A stretch of DNA of 21,359 bases, from assembly GCF_000499385.1 (NCBI RefSeq), contig NW_013654503.1:1-21359 (forward strand). Reading direction: 5' to 3'. Within the stretch, counting starts at the first letter, position 1. Every line of letters begins with the position of its first letter. A program made the position numbers and the translations under genes. Source of the stretch: Eimeria necatrix (Eukaryota; Apicomplexa; Conoidasida; Eucoccidiorida; Eimeriidae). Under the pieces are notes generated by a model. That model was not told the DNA's origin. It did no database searches and worked only from the letters and a program-made list of their open reading frames with translations. Positions 9,816 through 19,600 of the stretch are shown in pieces.

Positions 9816-11204
9816 AGAAATGCTCCGGCACACTAAGCTAAACGACTGATGAGGTAAGCAAAGCTAGCACTGCATATAATTTATATCAAAGCGCTACTTA
9901 TATGGGCCTCAAGCCATCGGGGCAAATGCATTCTAAAAAGATGCGTGGGGCAAATGAAACGGAAATTTTTTAGAGCCTTGGTTGTTTACATAGGAAAAAG
10001 GACACAAAGAGAAGAGCATGGCTGAACAGTACAGCCCTGAACTCGCACTTTCTGTATGGTCTCCAAAGCTTTTCGTTAAAACTTCCGCTAAAGCCAGCTA
10101 GTGCATTGCATATGCCAGCATTCAGCTATCTGTTCGCCGATTGACTAAACGTTCTTCCATTACACCGTTTTATCTAGCCCACAAAACGCTGCAAGGCGCC
10201 CCCACGGCCATATTTCGGTGAGCAGGCACACGAAGCTGCTGGACTGTACTTTTCCGTCTTCACGCAATGCTGGCATTTGCTTACCATCTGGTCAAACCGA
10301 CCTCTAAAACAAGAAAGAATGCTTTTGTGCGCATTCCGTTGCGCTGAGGAGCTTATAAGTAAATACCTTAGGCGCAATAAACGCAATTCGCTTATGTTCA
10401 CGCGTCGTTAAGAATTTGGGAAGGCTTAAAAACTTTCCTTTGGGAGTGCGAATACACCAGTCTAACCAGCCTAGCGATGACGCCACCAGTCTCGCTAACT
10501 ACGTTCCATGCTTTTGCAGCAGTATGTAGCGAAAGCCCATTATTATCACGCTTCAATGGCCATGGAAAGAAATGACTCTGGTAAGAAACGACCCTGTACC
10601 ACTTCTCCAAAAGGAAACGTGCTCCCCGGCAGGGCCTTACACAGTCACTTCTCAGAATAGCATTCAGAAACGTCCCATAAGCGGTCGTGGCACAGCTACC
10701 TACATATTTTCAAAAGCGGATAGGCTTCAACAAGGAGCAGCTTCCCTTCATTTTTAGCAAAGACACAACCGCATTTTTACACAGTTCCGCAAGTCATCTG
10801 CACTGCGACTCACATTAGGCACAAGACATGCATGCATCATCGGCCGCACTTGTTCAATGTGGCTCCCGTAGTAAGCAAGTGAGCAGGTCTGCAACTGCAA
10901 AAAATGCTAACGCACAAGGAATAGCGTCCATATCAGTGCAAACAACCACATTTCGCCATCGTATTCATAGGAACATGGCACATTCATTTGGGCGGTGCAG
11001 TCTGCTCTGTTAGTGTGGAAGTCATTCACCAAATAAGAAAAACGGTCATGTTGGCAAGGACATGCGGAAAAAAACCGAACGACTAACAATCTTGGAATAA
11101 AACAGAGAGACTCACAGTATAGTTAACCTGAGGGGCTCGCAGGAAAACGGATACTCTTCCCCTCAATCTGTGACGTGCAGATCCCTAAATCAGAGTAGTC
11201 TTAG
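9816..11204. other. non-coding stretch, no supported gene
   Basis: One unlisted + frame (from just after a TAG near 10176 to a stop near 10410, about 77 codons) is open but has no ATG near its start and no family motif. Other frames are short. A TGCATGC overlap cluster lies at 10829-10836. No RNA gene or terminator-like structure was seen. Confidence 0.45.
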
Positions 11205-11401
11205 AGGGTCCGTCTAGCGGGTGTAGCAGCAGCAGCAGCAGCAGCAGCGCGGGAGTTGGAGTGCCTGTACTTCGACTACGAGCGCAGCAGCAACTCCTTC
11301 ATAAGGGCCCTCCTCGTGCTGCAGCCGCTGCAGATTTTGTCCCCTTTGCTGCTGCGCCTTAACTTTAATAGCTTTCTAGCAGCGCAAGCCAGAGCTAAAT
11401 G
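11205..11401 (+). CDS. exon-like coding island with polyalanine run
   Basis: This is the only stretch with strong coding statistics. The + frame is open from just after a TAG (11202-11204) to TGA at 11399-11401. It begins with a short lead, then eight alanines (seven GCA codons and a GCG, from 11226), then RELECLYFDYERSSNSF and IRALLVLQPLQILSPLLLRL. Between 11250 and 11360 almost every codon ends in G or C, while flanking DNA is near 45% GC. The reverse strand is also partly open but lacks this bias. No ATG precedes the run, so a spliced terminal exon is likelier than a whole gene; the acceptor would be TGTAG at about 11226, which lacks a good pyrimidine tract. The hydrophobic leucine-rich stretch suggests a helical segment. 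I do not recognise the family. Single-amino-acid runs from CAG/GCA repeats are typical of Eimeria proteins. A displaced exon fragment or a pseudogene piece is possible. Confidence 0.45.
11225..11248. repeat. (AGC)8 trinucleotide microsatellite
   Basis: Eight perfect AGC units, read as GCA (alanine) in the open + frame. In coccidia such runs are concentrated in coding exons, which supports the exon call around it. Further scattered GCAGC/GCTGC blocks occur at 11283-11292, 11319-11333 and 11347-11356. Confidence 0.95.
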
Positions 11402-12798
11402 ATATTAGCAACGGCAACACCACCAGAAAACTGGAAGCTAAGTGAGTTCGCCGAATCTGCAGATTCTTTCGACAAGAGAGACACGATTTTTCGCGGGCAA
11501 AGCGATTGCTCCAAATGGGCGCACGAGGCGGTTGGAGTGGGCAAAAAATTCAAAAAAAATCCTGCATCGTGTAAAACAGAGCAACGTGATCAGCAAGCAG
11601 CCAGCGGAACACACCATATTTGGCATCACCAAGACGTACTGCCTGCGGCCTCAATACAGCTTATCGTGAAAAGACTGCCAGCATGCCTACCACAGGATCT
11701 AGACAGAGTAAGACTTCCCGCATTAAACGTTCCTCTGGAGCGTGTAATGCCCGAACAAGCGTAAAGCACACGTAAAGCACACGGTGCCAAAGATACATGC
11801 ACCCAAGGAATATTCTGAAGGTCACTTAGCCACTGCACACCTTTTACTTTTGATTTTGTGAAAAGGTCCCTGGCACGGCCACGCATTAGACAAACTTCAC
11901 CTCACAGGGAAAGTCTACTCAACATAAACAAGGCCAAACTATGTGAATAAAATCAAGGCATACCGAAATTTCGAAACATGTGCCTTTGCGCAAACAAGAG
12001 AGGAAAGCAGCACTAAATGACGGCCAATGAAAGAGCATACCGCAGGAGAGGAGTTGCGCCTGTTGCTGCTTGCTCACACACGAGCAGCAGAACGACATAC
12101 AAACTTGAAAGAGGGAGGAGTCAAAGTATCATTTCTTCTGTTGAAATGGCACCCTGCCGAAGTCGTAAAAGCATTTGGCTCTCACGTAAAGCCTGCAACC
12201 ACGCCCTGTCAATTGGCGGTGGCTTCTTCCACGGTTTGCAGTTTACCACTAGCAGTAACTGTAAACAAATGAGTGTTCCGCACCATAAATTCTTTTTCAT
12301 AACAGCGGTCTACGGCTTTGGGAAGTGTAATTCTCCAAAGTTATAACCTCCAGGTTTGTTCTGGATGTCTATCATTCAGTGAGCTCATAAACGTGCAAGT
12401 CCGTACATACTGCGTGGTCAGCTGGCGACTTATGCTGGCGTTACTGTCTGCGAGCCGTTCTGATAAGGCTCGAACGAGTGTATGCCACTGCATCACTAGA
12501 CGAAATAAATCTAAAATGTGCACGCTGACTAATATAGCGTGGTGTTGATAGAGGTGAATGAGTTTTGCTGTGCTGCTTGGATAGGCTTGCCGGCGTGGCT
12601 ACAGGATAGTATGCATTTAGAAGACGAAGGGCTTCGCATAATCACGATAACTGTATTGTGTCAGTTGCACACTGGAACGGTTAAACCTAGTAGCAAAGCG
12701 CGCGTCGCGAATTTGCCTACTAACTAAAGCATTGAACATCGTCACAATTAAAATCATTCAGCGCTCCATAGGCATACTGGAATTTCACCGAATTAGCG
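11402..12798. other. non-coding stretch with one in-phase cysteine motif
   Basis: The + frame 11399-11764 (121 codons) follows the coding island but has no codon bias and no motif, so it is not called. At 12483-12491 the + frame reads VCHCITRRNKSKMC, a C-x-C lying 10.97 array periods after the 6.2-kb copy; this is suggestive only. Nothing else is supported. Confidence 0.35.
11760..11781. repeat. 11-bp tandem repeat, two perfect copies
   Basis: CGTAAAGCACA occurs at 11760-11770 and again at 11771-11781. It is a recent slippage duplication. Confidence 0.9.
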
Positions 12799-12928
12799 CA
12801 TGACAGTGTTCAGGGCTTGAATGTGGTAATCCGTATGTTTCTAGTGTCTATCCGCGGCGTTGCGCAACACCAGCGACACACACTAGAAACATACAGATTA
12901 CCACATTCACGTCCTGAACGCTGTCATG
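12799..12928. repeat. foldback element: 49-bp inverted repeat, 32-nt loop
   Basis: The left arm at 12799-12847 and the right arm at 12880-12928 are reverse complements with 45 of 49 matches; some of the mismatches would allow G:U pairs in RNA. The arms begin CATGACAG and end TTTCTAGTGT. The loop contains the palindromes CCGCGG (12852-12857) and GTTGCGCAAC (12859-12868). No target-site duplication is visible at the ends, so a miniature transposon (MITE) is not proven. Transcribed, it would form a long hairpin like a small-RNA precursor. The high arm identity in otherwise decayed DNA implies a recent origin or selection on pairing. Confidence 0.9.
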
Positions 12929-14611
12929 TCCTACTGCAAGCAAATTTCCGGTTGCCAGATGCTTCGCCCATGCATCTGAACTTAAACCGGTTGTGCATTC
13001 CACTGATATCGTGGGCAACTTCCCTGGCCGTTGTAATGGTTGGATAGCTGATGTTTACTCTTGTTTGAATTGCATGTTGTCTTTTCCAAAAATGTTATCT
13101 CATTTCTATACTCACCGCTGTCTACTAAATAAAAGATCCGCAAACCTGCATTAGTCGCTGAACGATTGAGCACCTCCATGTGGCTTTACGGGAACTGCCA
13201 TCCAAAGCTTCAGTGCAAGTGCAATAGTGTAGCATTCTGGAGCGTTTGTATATTTAGGAAAATTCTGTTGCAGCACACTGTTGCTGCGTACGAATGCGTT
13301 TTAAGTCGTCCAAAACTGTCGAAAATTGTGCGTCACGAAGTAGACCCTCCGAGGCATTGTAGACAATTAGTTGCGTAGCCAACACAAATAAGTCCGAATC
13401 CTTCGCTGGATATCTCGTATCCTAGTTCCCTAAAAAGAAAGACAACAACCGCTTCCGATGATGAGTTCATTTCTTGCTATCCTAAAGGATTCGCTGTTAT
13501 TGCATTGATCGTTTAACTTGCGGCGCAACAGTTGGTTTTGCAGTTTAACGCACCTATGGGCTCAAACGCTCACTGTCTGTTTAACACCAACAATGAAACC
13601 GCTCGGGCTCACTCAACTTTTCATTTGTGTCTTGGCACTCTGAATTAAATCTAGCCGCTGAGTGTCATCAGATATGAAGACGACTGCTGAGCAGAGATTT
13701 ACTCAATTCCCTACATTCGCTTCTATATAGTGCATATTGCTACATGCAGAAACTTCCCAGTTAATCAAATGCAAAAAGCATGTTCAGCCAGTATATGATT
13801 GTAAGAAGCCAGAGCCAATCATTTTCCGCAATTGTATTTTATGATAAGCAGACTGGGTATACTGTTGCGATACTCACAGCCACCTCAGCTTACTTTTAGT
13901 GTCACGTAATGAGCCAAAAGACACCGCAGTCGTTTCAAATACAAACGATACACGACAAAACTGCGAACATGTGATTGAAAGCCTCCTGCTCAAGTATAAT
14001 GCATGTTCTAGTGCTTTCATTATCCCGACTGAACTTCCAGTCAGTTGCGTACGGAAGTTCCGAAAGAGAACAATCCACATCCCAAGCAAACACAAACGTT
14101 CCTGCTTATTCTGTGCAAGTATCTTGATAGAACGTGTCTTGCAGAACTCCATCACCATACCGAATTAGAAACTGTGCTTGCGTCTGACGAGCACGTTATC
14201 CGTCCATCTCGGCACTATGCATGCTTATAAAGTACTCAGGCCTTGCTCAAGGTCTCCTTACGTTTCCCTTATTGAAAAACGCCGCCCACCATATCGCCAA
14301 AGTACTGTGCTGCACGTTGGTCTGCGAGCTTCTGCACTTCGGTAGACGGCGATTGATGCAGTGTTCATCGGCGGGTTACCTGTGCGGCTGTTAACTGTGA
14401 TGAATGCATTTTTCTGCTTTCAGCTGTTATGAGGATGACTACGGCATTGATCTGCAGCCGTGCTTGCCTTCACGGAGTTTGCTCGCCTGCGCCTTTATTC
14501 AGCGGGTAGAATGCACTGACGTATATGCAAGATGCTCAGTGGCCAACCACTAGAGGCTGAACCTACTGATTGTCTTTGGAGCTACTGTCAATGCACTACA
14601 CAGTGCCAAGT
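12929..14611. other. non-coding stretch, no supported gene
   Basis: Overlapping + and minus frames at 13874-14168 are open on both strands but show no motif. An 8-bp inverted repeat (GAACTTCC 14031-14038, GGAAGTTC 14053-14060) and a TGCATGC at 14218-14224 are present. No RNA gene was recognised. Confidence 0.45.
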
Positions 14612-14641
14612 CCCTAATAATATTGCTTTTTTTCTTTTTAG
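14612..14641 (+). promoter_or_regulatory. strong splice acceptor (polypyrimidine tract and AG)
   Basis: CTAATAATATTG precedes the tract GCTTTTTTTCTTTTTAG, which ends in AG at 14640-14641. This is one of the longest pyrimidine tracts in the window, with a plausible branch point (CTAAT) about 28 nt upstream. What follows is open in frame and EGF-like, so it is read as an intron end on the + strand. Confidence 0.5.
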
Positions 14642-14731
14642 AAGGCTCAAGGAGCCCTGATGGAGAGTGTAGAAGAAGACACATTTATGCCCCAACATCC
14701 GACAATTTGTTCCGCAGCCACTGGTTCTTAG
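14642..14731 (+). pseudogene. EGF-like exon relic ending in a premature stop
   Basis: Directly after the acceptor, 29 codons are open and end in TAG at 14729-14731. The peptide contains ESVEEDTFMPQHPTICSAATGS. The end fits the EGF-like core x-C-x-N-T-x-G-S-[FY]: here C-S-A-A-T-G-S, then the stop codon at the position of the expected Phe/Tyr (TAG is one base from TAC/TAT). The acidic VEED near the start sits where calcium-binding EGF modules carry D-x-D-E. The second cysteine is replaced by Q before HPTIC. The expected fourth-cysteine position is close to a whole number of array periods from the 6.2- and 9.0-kb copies. Alternatively it could be a genuine short terminal exon. Confidence 0.35.
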
Positions 14732-15264
14732 CTTGCTGCTAGGTGATGACTCTTCTCCCAGATAAAAACTCGAAATACCGTTTCGCCCACCGATAGCCGA
14801 CAAGGTAAAAGCACCTACTAACTGCATTATAATCTTATATGAATTTTGCACCTAATTTTGTCTGCTCTTGTATATAGCCAATCGTTGACTCTCGCAAGGA
14901 ACTAAACACAAAAGGAGTCACACGCATTAGCACCTTGTTCCGAAATTTCTCCATCCAGTTATTTCTTGCAAGCTTCAATGACCCCCTTTAGACCAATCTC
15001 GGCATAAACCGATATATCGAAGCGCAAAGGAGAGTTGCTAATTGCGCAACGGATGCACTTACCGTTGAGTCTTTCCTAAATCTGATGCAACGGGCCCTTG
15101 CAAAAATTAAAGCTAGAGCGTGTGCTTCAGCCAGCGGAAGCTGTGGACGTACTGCCTAATGATTGGTACTTTTGCACAGCCACGCGTTTCAGTAAAGGCT
15201 CCACTGCACTTTGTATGTTGAGAGCGAGTGACCAACCACTACAGCGTGTCCGCAAACGGATCCG
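14732..15264. other. non-coding stretch, no supported gene
   Basis: AGCCAATCGTTGAC at about 14876 resembles the conserved core TGCCAATAGTTGAAG of the 18.43-kb unit. Otherwise only short unbiased frames occur. Confidence 0.35.
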
Positions 15265-15474
15265 GTGTCTCCAGCCTCCCTTTTACTCAATCATGCATGC
15301 GTTCAGTTTAGCCTGATGCTACGCAAGAGTAGGAGGGTTGGACTCGCGTCGAGCTGCCAATTGCCAAGCAGTCAGTGTCAGATAGATGTTCACTGCATGG
15401 ATTCAGGCAGCTTTCTACAGAAATTTCGAACCACTACAGACGCTGGTGGCTGTCCATTCACGTTGGGTCATTAA
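15265..15474 (+). pseudogene. EGF-like module relic with four cysteines and GSF
   Basis: The frame is open until TAA at 15472-15474. From 15352 it reads SCQLPSSQCQIDVHC, then MDSGSFLQKF and later AGGC. Spacing is C-x6-C-x5-C-x3-G-S-F, which follows the first half of an EGF-like domain (Cys1, Cys2, Cys3, then N-x-x-G-S-F). Cys4 and Cys5, expected after GSF, are replaced by Q and F, and a final GGC sits where Cys6 would be. So four of six cysteines are kept. Its expected Cys4 position lies 16.1 periods from that of the 6.2-kb copy. A TGCATGC lies at 15294-15300. This is the best-preserved N-terminal half of a module in the window; the missing cysteines argue against a working disulfide fold. 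Confidence 0.4.
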
Positions 15475-17007
15475 ACCGTACTATCTGCAGTGGAACTTAC
15501 GTTGCCATTACCGATCACACACTTGTTTTCTAAAGTCAGTTGACGGAAAACATGAAAACAAACGTGATATGGGGAGCCCTTCACATTGATAAGCCGCGAA
15601 GCTTGCTGGCACGTCGCTACATACTGAGAGCTCAGAAACAAAAACGTCATTTGTTCTGTCGGCCAACGTCGAATCCACCTCACAGCTATACATGGCCGTT
15701 CTGGAAACAGTACTTATAAAAAGTGTTTCAAGTGTGAAGTGTTGCTGAGTTCACCAGTAGGAAGTAAATCAGACGATCGTACTCCCTGGGGTGTAACACG
15801 CACGCCATTTTGGAAAATGAGGTACTTATGCACAAGTACACAGGGCGGGTTATTTCTCCTCAGTGTCACGGACTCGATATCTACTATTAAGGCAGCCCAT
15901 CGTTAACTGGTCCTGCTCCTGCATGACTGTAGCCCGACATGAAATGAGACTGCCCTATGATAGCTCATGCCGACAAACGTCTTGGCAAGCAAAAACGTGC
16001 CTACGGCCCCTCCATACCGCCTGAACATGCATCCATACCCCGTCATAATGCATTTGCATACACTGTTCCAGAAGTTTTAAAACGAGTTCGAAAGAGTCCG
16101 CTGTTCTAGAGTAGCTGGCTAATATTTCTTCATGAAGCATAATTCTGCTGCTGGTTATCAACACGACAGTGGGGTCTCTGAATATCATGGCGCACGATCT
16201 TCCGCTTGGTCAGCCAGATCCCTTATGAACCATAATTGCCGCAAAATCTTCGTCTGAGACGCTGTAGGGATAGGAAAACAAGTTGAGGTCTCTTAAGAAA
16301 GTCTTATCACCATTACAGCTTCTACAGGCAATATTATGCTGCACAATATAAGCCGCAGACTTTTTGGCTCCACAAATGACACACGACCTGTTTCGCGTCG
16401 GTTATCGTGACAATATCCCTACACAAGTGTCGGCTGGCTTCGCATACTCATGATTGTGTAGCAGTAAATAGCAATACAGGAATGAAGCACATTCTCAATA
16501 AATGAATAAGAATTTCAATGAAGCGTACCAGCTAAAAGTATGCACGCGTGACAAATCCTAGGCCAAACAAATTTTGTACAGCACTGGCCATCACAGAGTT
16601 GAGAATTTGTAAAACTATCACGTGCTAAATTGTCTACAAGCACTCACAAACTGTGGGCATGACTCATGATGAAATCGGCATGGACATTCACAAGCATCCA
16701 AGTGTCGGCAGTTGCTTTGATCATTGTTGTTATTAAACGAATGCATGCGCTGAGTTGCTTGTGCACTGATGTGTAGACAGAACAGGTAAACGAAACCGTC
16801 CTTGTGCTAGTACGTTCTGATAATTGTGAATCGTTCTCTGTCTACTCCAAATCAGTACTGAGCACAACAAACAAGCAGCAGTACGACGCGGTAGCCTACA
16901 AAAGTGCATAGTGGCTCAGTCCATGAAATAACTCATTGCGTGTAAACAAGTGACGCTTTAATAAAAGTAAACCCACCCGGGTCAAGTTCAACGAGCAACG
17001 TACGTGA
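15475..17007. other. no gene; faint continuation of the tandem array
   Basis: Fragments fall where the period predicts: ACTATCTGCA at about 15480-15490, GCATACACTGTTCCAGAAG at about 16056, TTCGCATACTCATG at about 16440, and ACTATCACG at about 16614. The last lies four periods before the same block at 18932. Each match is short; together they suggest the array continues left of 17 kb. A TGCATGC lies at 16742-16748. Confidence 0.3.
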
Positions 17008-17193
17008 GACAATCAATATAAGTCGTACATTGGTTCAGTGCATAAATGCTTGCTAGAGAGCCTTCAAAAGATGCTCAAACTTTACAGACGCTTAACTCGC
17101 TCTTTTCCGAATAAATCACACATCTGTGCCTGCAAGAAATACTCTGAAACCTGCGTGATCCATGCCGTGCACACGCAGCACATTTGTCGTTAG
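17008..17193 (+). pseudogene. cysteine-bearing open frame of array unit 1
   Basis: The frame is open for 61 codons from just after TGA (17005-17007) to TAG at 17191-17193 and contains no early ATG. It ends HICACKKYSETCVIHAVHT. The C-x-C-x2-Y-S-x2-C pattern lines up, in the same frame, with CRCRKGYSFSGC at 6.2 kb (the G before Y is missing) and with MCQEYSSIRCL in unit 3. It is interpreted as the second half of an EGF-like exon. Codon use is unbiased and no selection is shown. Confidence 0.3.
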
Positions 17194-17562
17194 GTAAATA
17201 AGCATTTCACCGTGTGCCCAATTCCCTGCTGAGATCTCGTCGCATTTCGCCTTGCGAATATACACACGGCCTGCCAATAATTGTTAACAAGGTACAGTTG
17301 TACACTGTAGCATCGCGTAAAGGAAACACATTCGCTAATAGCGCAATATTAGGTTGATGCAATGCAAAGTGTTCAGCAAGGGTTGACCGCAAACTTTCTG
17401 TACTCCGGGCTTCATGCTTTGGTCCGGTGTAACCCACAACGTTTCTATGAAGCGGATAGCCATTTTCATCCGACAAAACGGCCACTTCATTCTTGATTAT
17501 CAAACGCACCAACGCAACGCACGCGCGCGCGTTCAGACGGAAGGCGACTTCAAGACCATAGC

Positions 17563-17757
17563 TTGAATGAAAATGTCAGACACAAAGCTCACATGCACAT
17601 ACTCTCACCACACGTGTACAATCCCTTCAACAAAATCAAAATTCGGGCAATGCCTTTAGTCATTCTTCAGCGCATCCACATTCGTGGGCTCAATAGTGCC
17701 GAATGCAAGGCATATTATGCCATGTATGTCCTCATGCAGTGTAATGCAGCGAAGTAG
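17563..17757 (+). pseudogene. open frame of array unit 2
   Basis: A 64-codon + frame contains ILSPHVYNPFNKIKIRAM, then LQRIHIRGLNSAECKAYYAM, and stops at TAG. In the same frame unit 3 has ISPRLILFP, NRINLRVQ and ISAMCQEYSS, and unit 5 has YQRIQPV. Frame agreement across units is suggestive of coding ancestry. However, differences between units 2 and 3 fall mostly on second codon positions (18 of 41 by hand), not third, so recent purifying selection is not supported. Confidence 0.3.
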
Positions 17758-18115
17758 AGTGTCAATTCATTCAGAGCTAAGTACTTTATCGTCTCCAGAA
17801 GTTCTCGTTCAGTTGTCGTCCTATTGCATCATGCAAATATACACACTATCTGCAAAACGTGGGAAGAAAGTATACATGGACATGTAGCGAGACAGCAACA
17901 TGCAAACGAAATCTATTCGCAGAGAGCACATGATAATGGATTCATATGAGCGCAAAGCTTCAGCAAACTTAGCCACGAAGACCCTCTAAAATGGGGTTCA
18001 TGCCTCGTGCTGGCTTAACCGTGATTTCGTGGTAGTTCCTTTGTGTACGTAAAGTGACTCCAATCGCTCTGAATGTCAGATGAACAACACGGCTATGAAT
18101 ATTCTGAGCGTTTAG

Positions 18116-18388
18116 ATACTGGGTAAGATCAAGATCACAGCTCGAAAAAATGCCAGACCTATCTCTCCCAGGCTTATCCTCTTTCCATTACGGAACTGTC
18201 CATCCAACAGAATCAATCTCCGGGTACAGCTGTGGCACGCTTCTCAGCTATCCCGTATGTATGAGCTTATTAGTGCAATGTGCCAGGAATACTCTTCTAT
18301 CCGCTGCCTCAACAGTGTAATGAAGCTGACTGGATTATCCATTATCTCGCAGCTGAGCGAAATAGCGTGTGCGCGAGCTCGTGATTAG
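18116..18388 (+). pseudogene. open frame of array unit 3
   Basis: Ninety codons are open from just after TAG (18113-18115) to TAG at 18386-18388, with the first ATG only in the middle. The frame carries ARPISPRLILFP, then a region ending SAMCQEYSSIRCLNSVMKL. The acceptor-like ACCTATCTCTCCCAG ends at 18170 and CTTCTCAG at 18247; either could start an exon. A single C-x(8)-C remains of the EGF-like pattern. There is no codon bias. Confidence 0.3.
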
Positions 18389-19600
18389 TTTCCATTGTAT
18401 TTTATCGTGCAAATTCACACACTAGCTGCCAATAGTTGAAGAAAAAGTATATGAGAACAATGCAGTTACAAGCAAGTGAAACATATTTTCCAAGTGCATT
18501 ATGTTGCATTGATGTAAACGCAAACCGTCAGCAGGATTAGCCTCAACTGTAGCATGGAGCGCTAACTGCTTTCATTATGTGTAGCGGCTCCATCCTCCCT
18601 TACTGTCAAGTGGATAACCTCACAATGTAGGTATTCCGAGCGTTCACTTACTTAGCAGAATTTGTATCCCAGCTCGAGCAACAATCTCAAACCTAGTTTT
18701 CCCATGAGCATTTGACCTTTACTGACGTACAAGAACAGCCGCGAACTCCCCGCGAAAGCGTGCATACGCATGAGCTTGCTCTGGCGCAATTCGGCGGTAG
18801 CCTCGAATTCAGCTCATCTGGGACGTATTTGCTAGAACGAACAATCTGAAAATGTGATGTTCATGAAGGGTCCACCATTTCGAACTCTCGAGCCACGAGA
18901 GCATAACAATTTGTCTTCGTCTTGTCCGTAGCTATCACGCCGTTTCACATACTATCTGCAAACGGTTGAGGACACAACATGTGGAGATAAAAGAATACAG
19001 TAACCGCTCCTAAACAATATTTTATATTCGCGTGAATCAATATATTCAACGAGGCCAAATGGGGAGGTTTTGTGACGTGCGCCTTCATTTCCAGGCCGAT
19101 GAATTTGTCGGAAGTAGCTGTTGACTGTGAAACCTGGCCATGTTGTTGTTTGAAACCCCTAAAGTATGAACATCTCAAACATAAAAGAGCTAAGAGGCTT
19201 CCGCGGAGTCTGGTCAGAAACCCTAGATCTAGCTTGCCCGTGCGCCTGCTGCTTCCAGTACTTAAGAAATGCAGAAATACATTCATATTTAAGACTGAAC
19301 TGCTCAGATATTATGGCTGAGAGCACTTTCGCGACAGTTCCCCGCAGTTCGCAGACCTTACGTGCGCAGGCTTATTGCTTATCAGCGAATCCAGCCAGTA
19401 GTTCTATTGTAACATAGGAACAACGGAATGCTGCCGCATGTCCTCGAGTTTTACTAAACAGGTGGAGGCGCATGAAAAACGTTCAAGTAACACTTCAAAA
19501 TAAAATGCAGCTCCCAAAACGCTGGCACTACAAGCTTAGTGATCCTCTATCGTGCCCTAATTTCCAGCCACATGAACTCCACTGGAAGTCTACAGAATTC

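Larger units (their letters stand above)
17008..19600 (+). repeat. tandem array of ~573-bp diverged units (five copies)
   Basis: Three anchors recur. Anchor 1, acceptor-like TTCAG/CTCAG: about 17090 (weak), 17667, 18244, 18809, 19382. Anchor 2, TGCAAG..ATACTCT block: 17131, 17704, 18281, then decayed. Anchor 3, TGCAAAT.CACACTA.CTGC: ending near 17271, 17850, 18426, 18955, with a remnant (TATCGTGC) at 19548. Spacings are 573-579 bp except about 530 for one unit. Units 2 and 3 align without gaps from 17644 and 18221: by hand count 46 of the first 87 bases match, far above the quarter expected, and the following CTCA..CAGTGTAATG block is nearly identical. Blocks at 18067-18165 and 18597-18700 also align (GTATTC.GAGCGTT, CAGCTCGA, ACCTA). 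Divergence near 40-45% makes the array old and invisible to standard tandem-repeat finders. It could be a decayed multi-exon gene or an ancient satellite. Confidence 0.75.

Noticed and set aside
11399..11764. 121-codon + frame after the coding island
   Set aside because: It is in a different frame from the island, lacks its GC3 bias and matches no family; it is within chance expectation for length.
18945..19286. 113-codon minus-strand frame
   Set aside because: It spans the junction region of array units 4 and 5, overlaps open + frames and shows no motif; length is within chance expectation.
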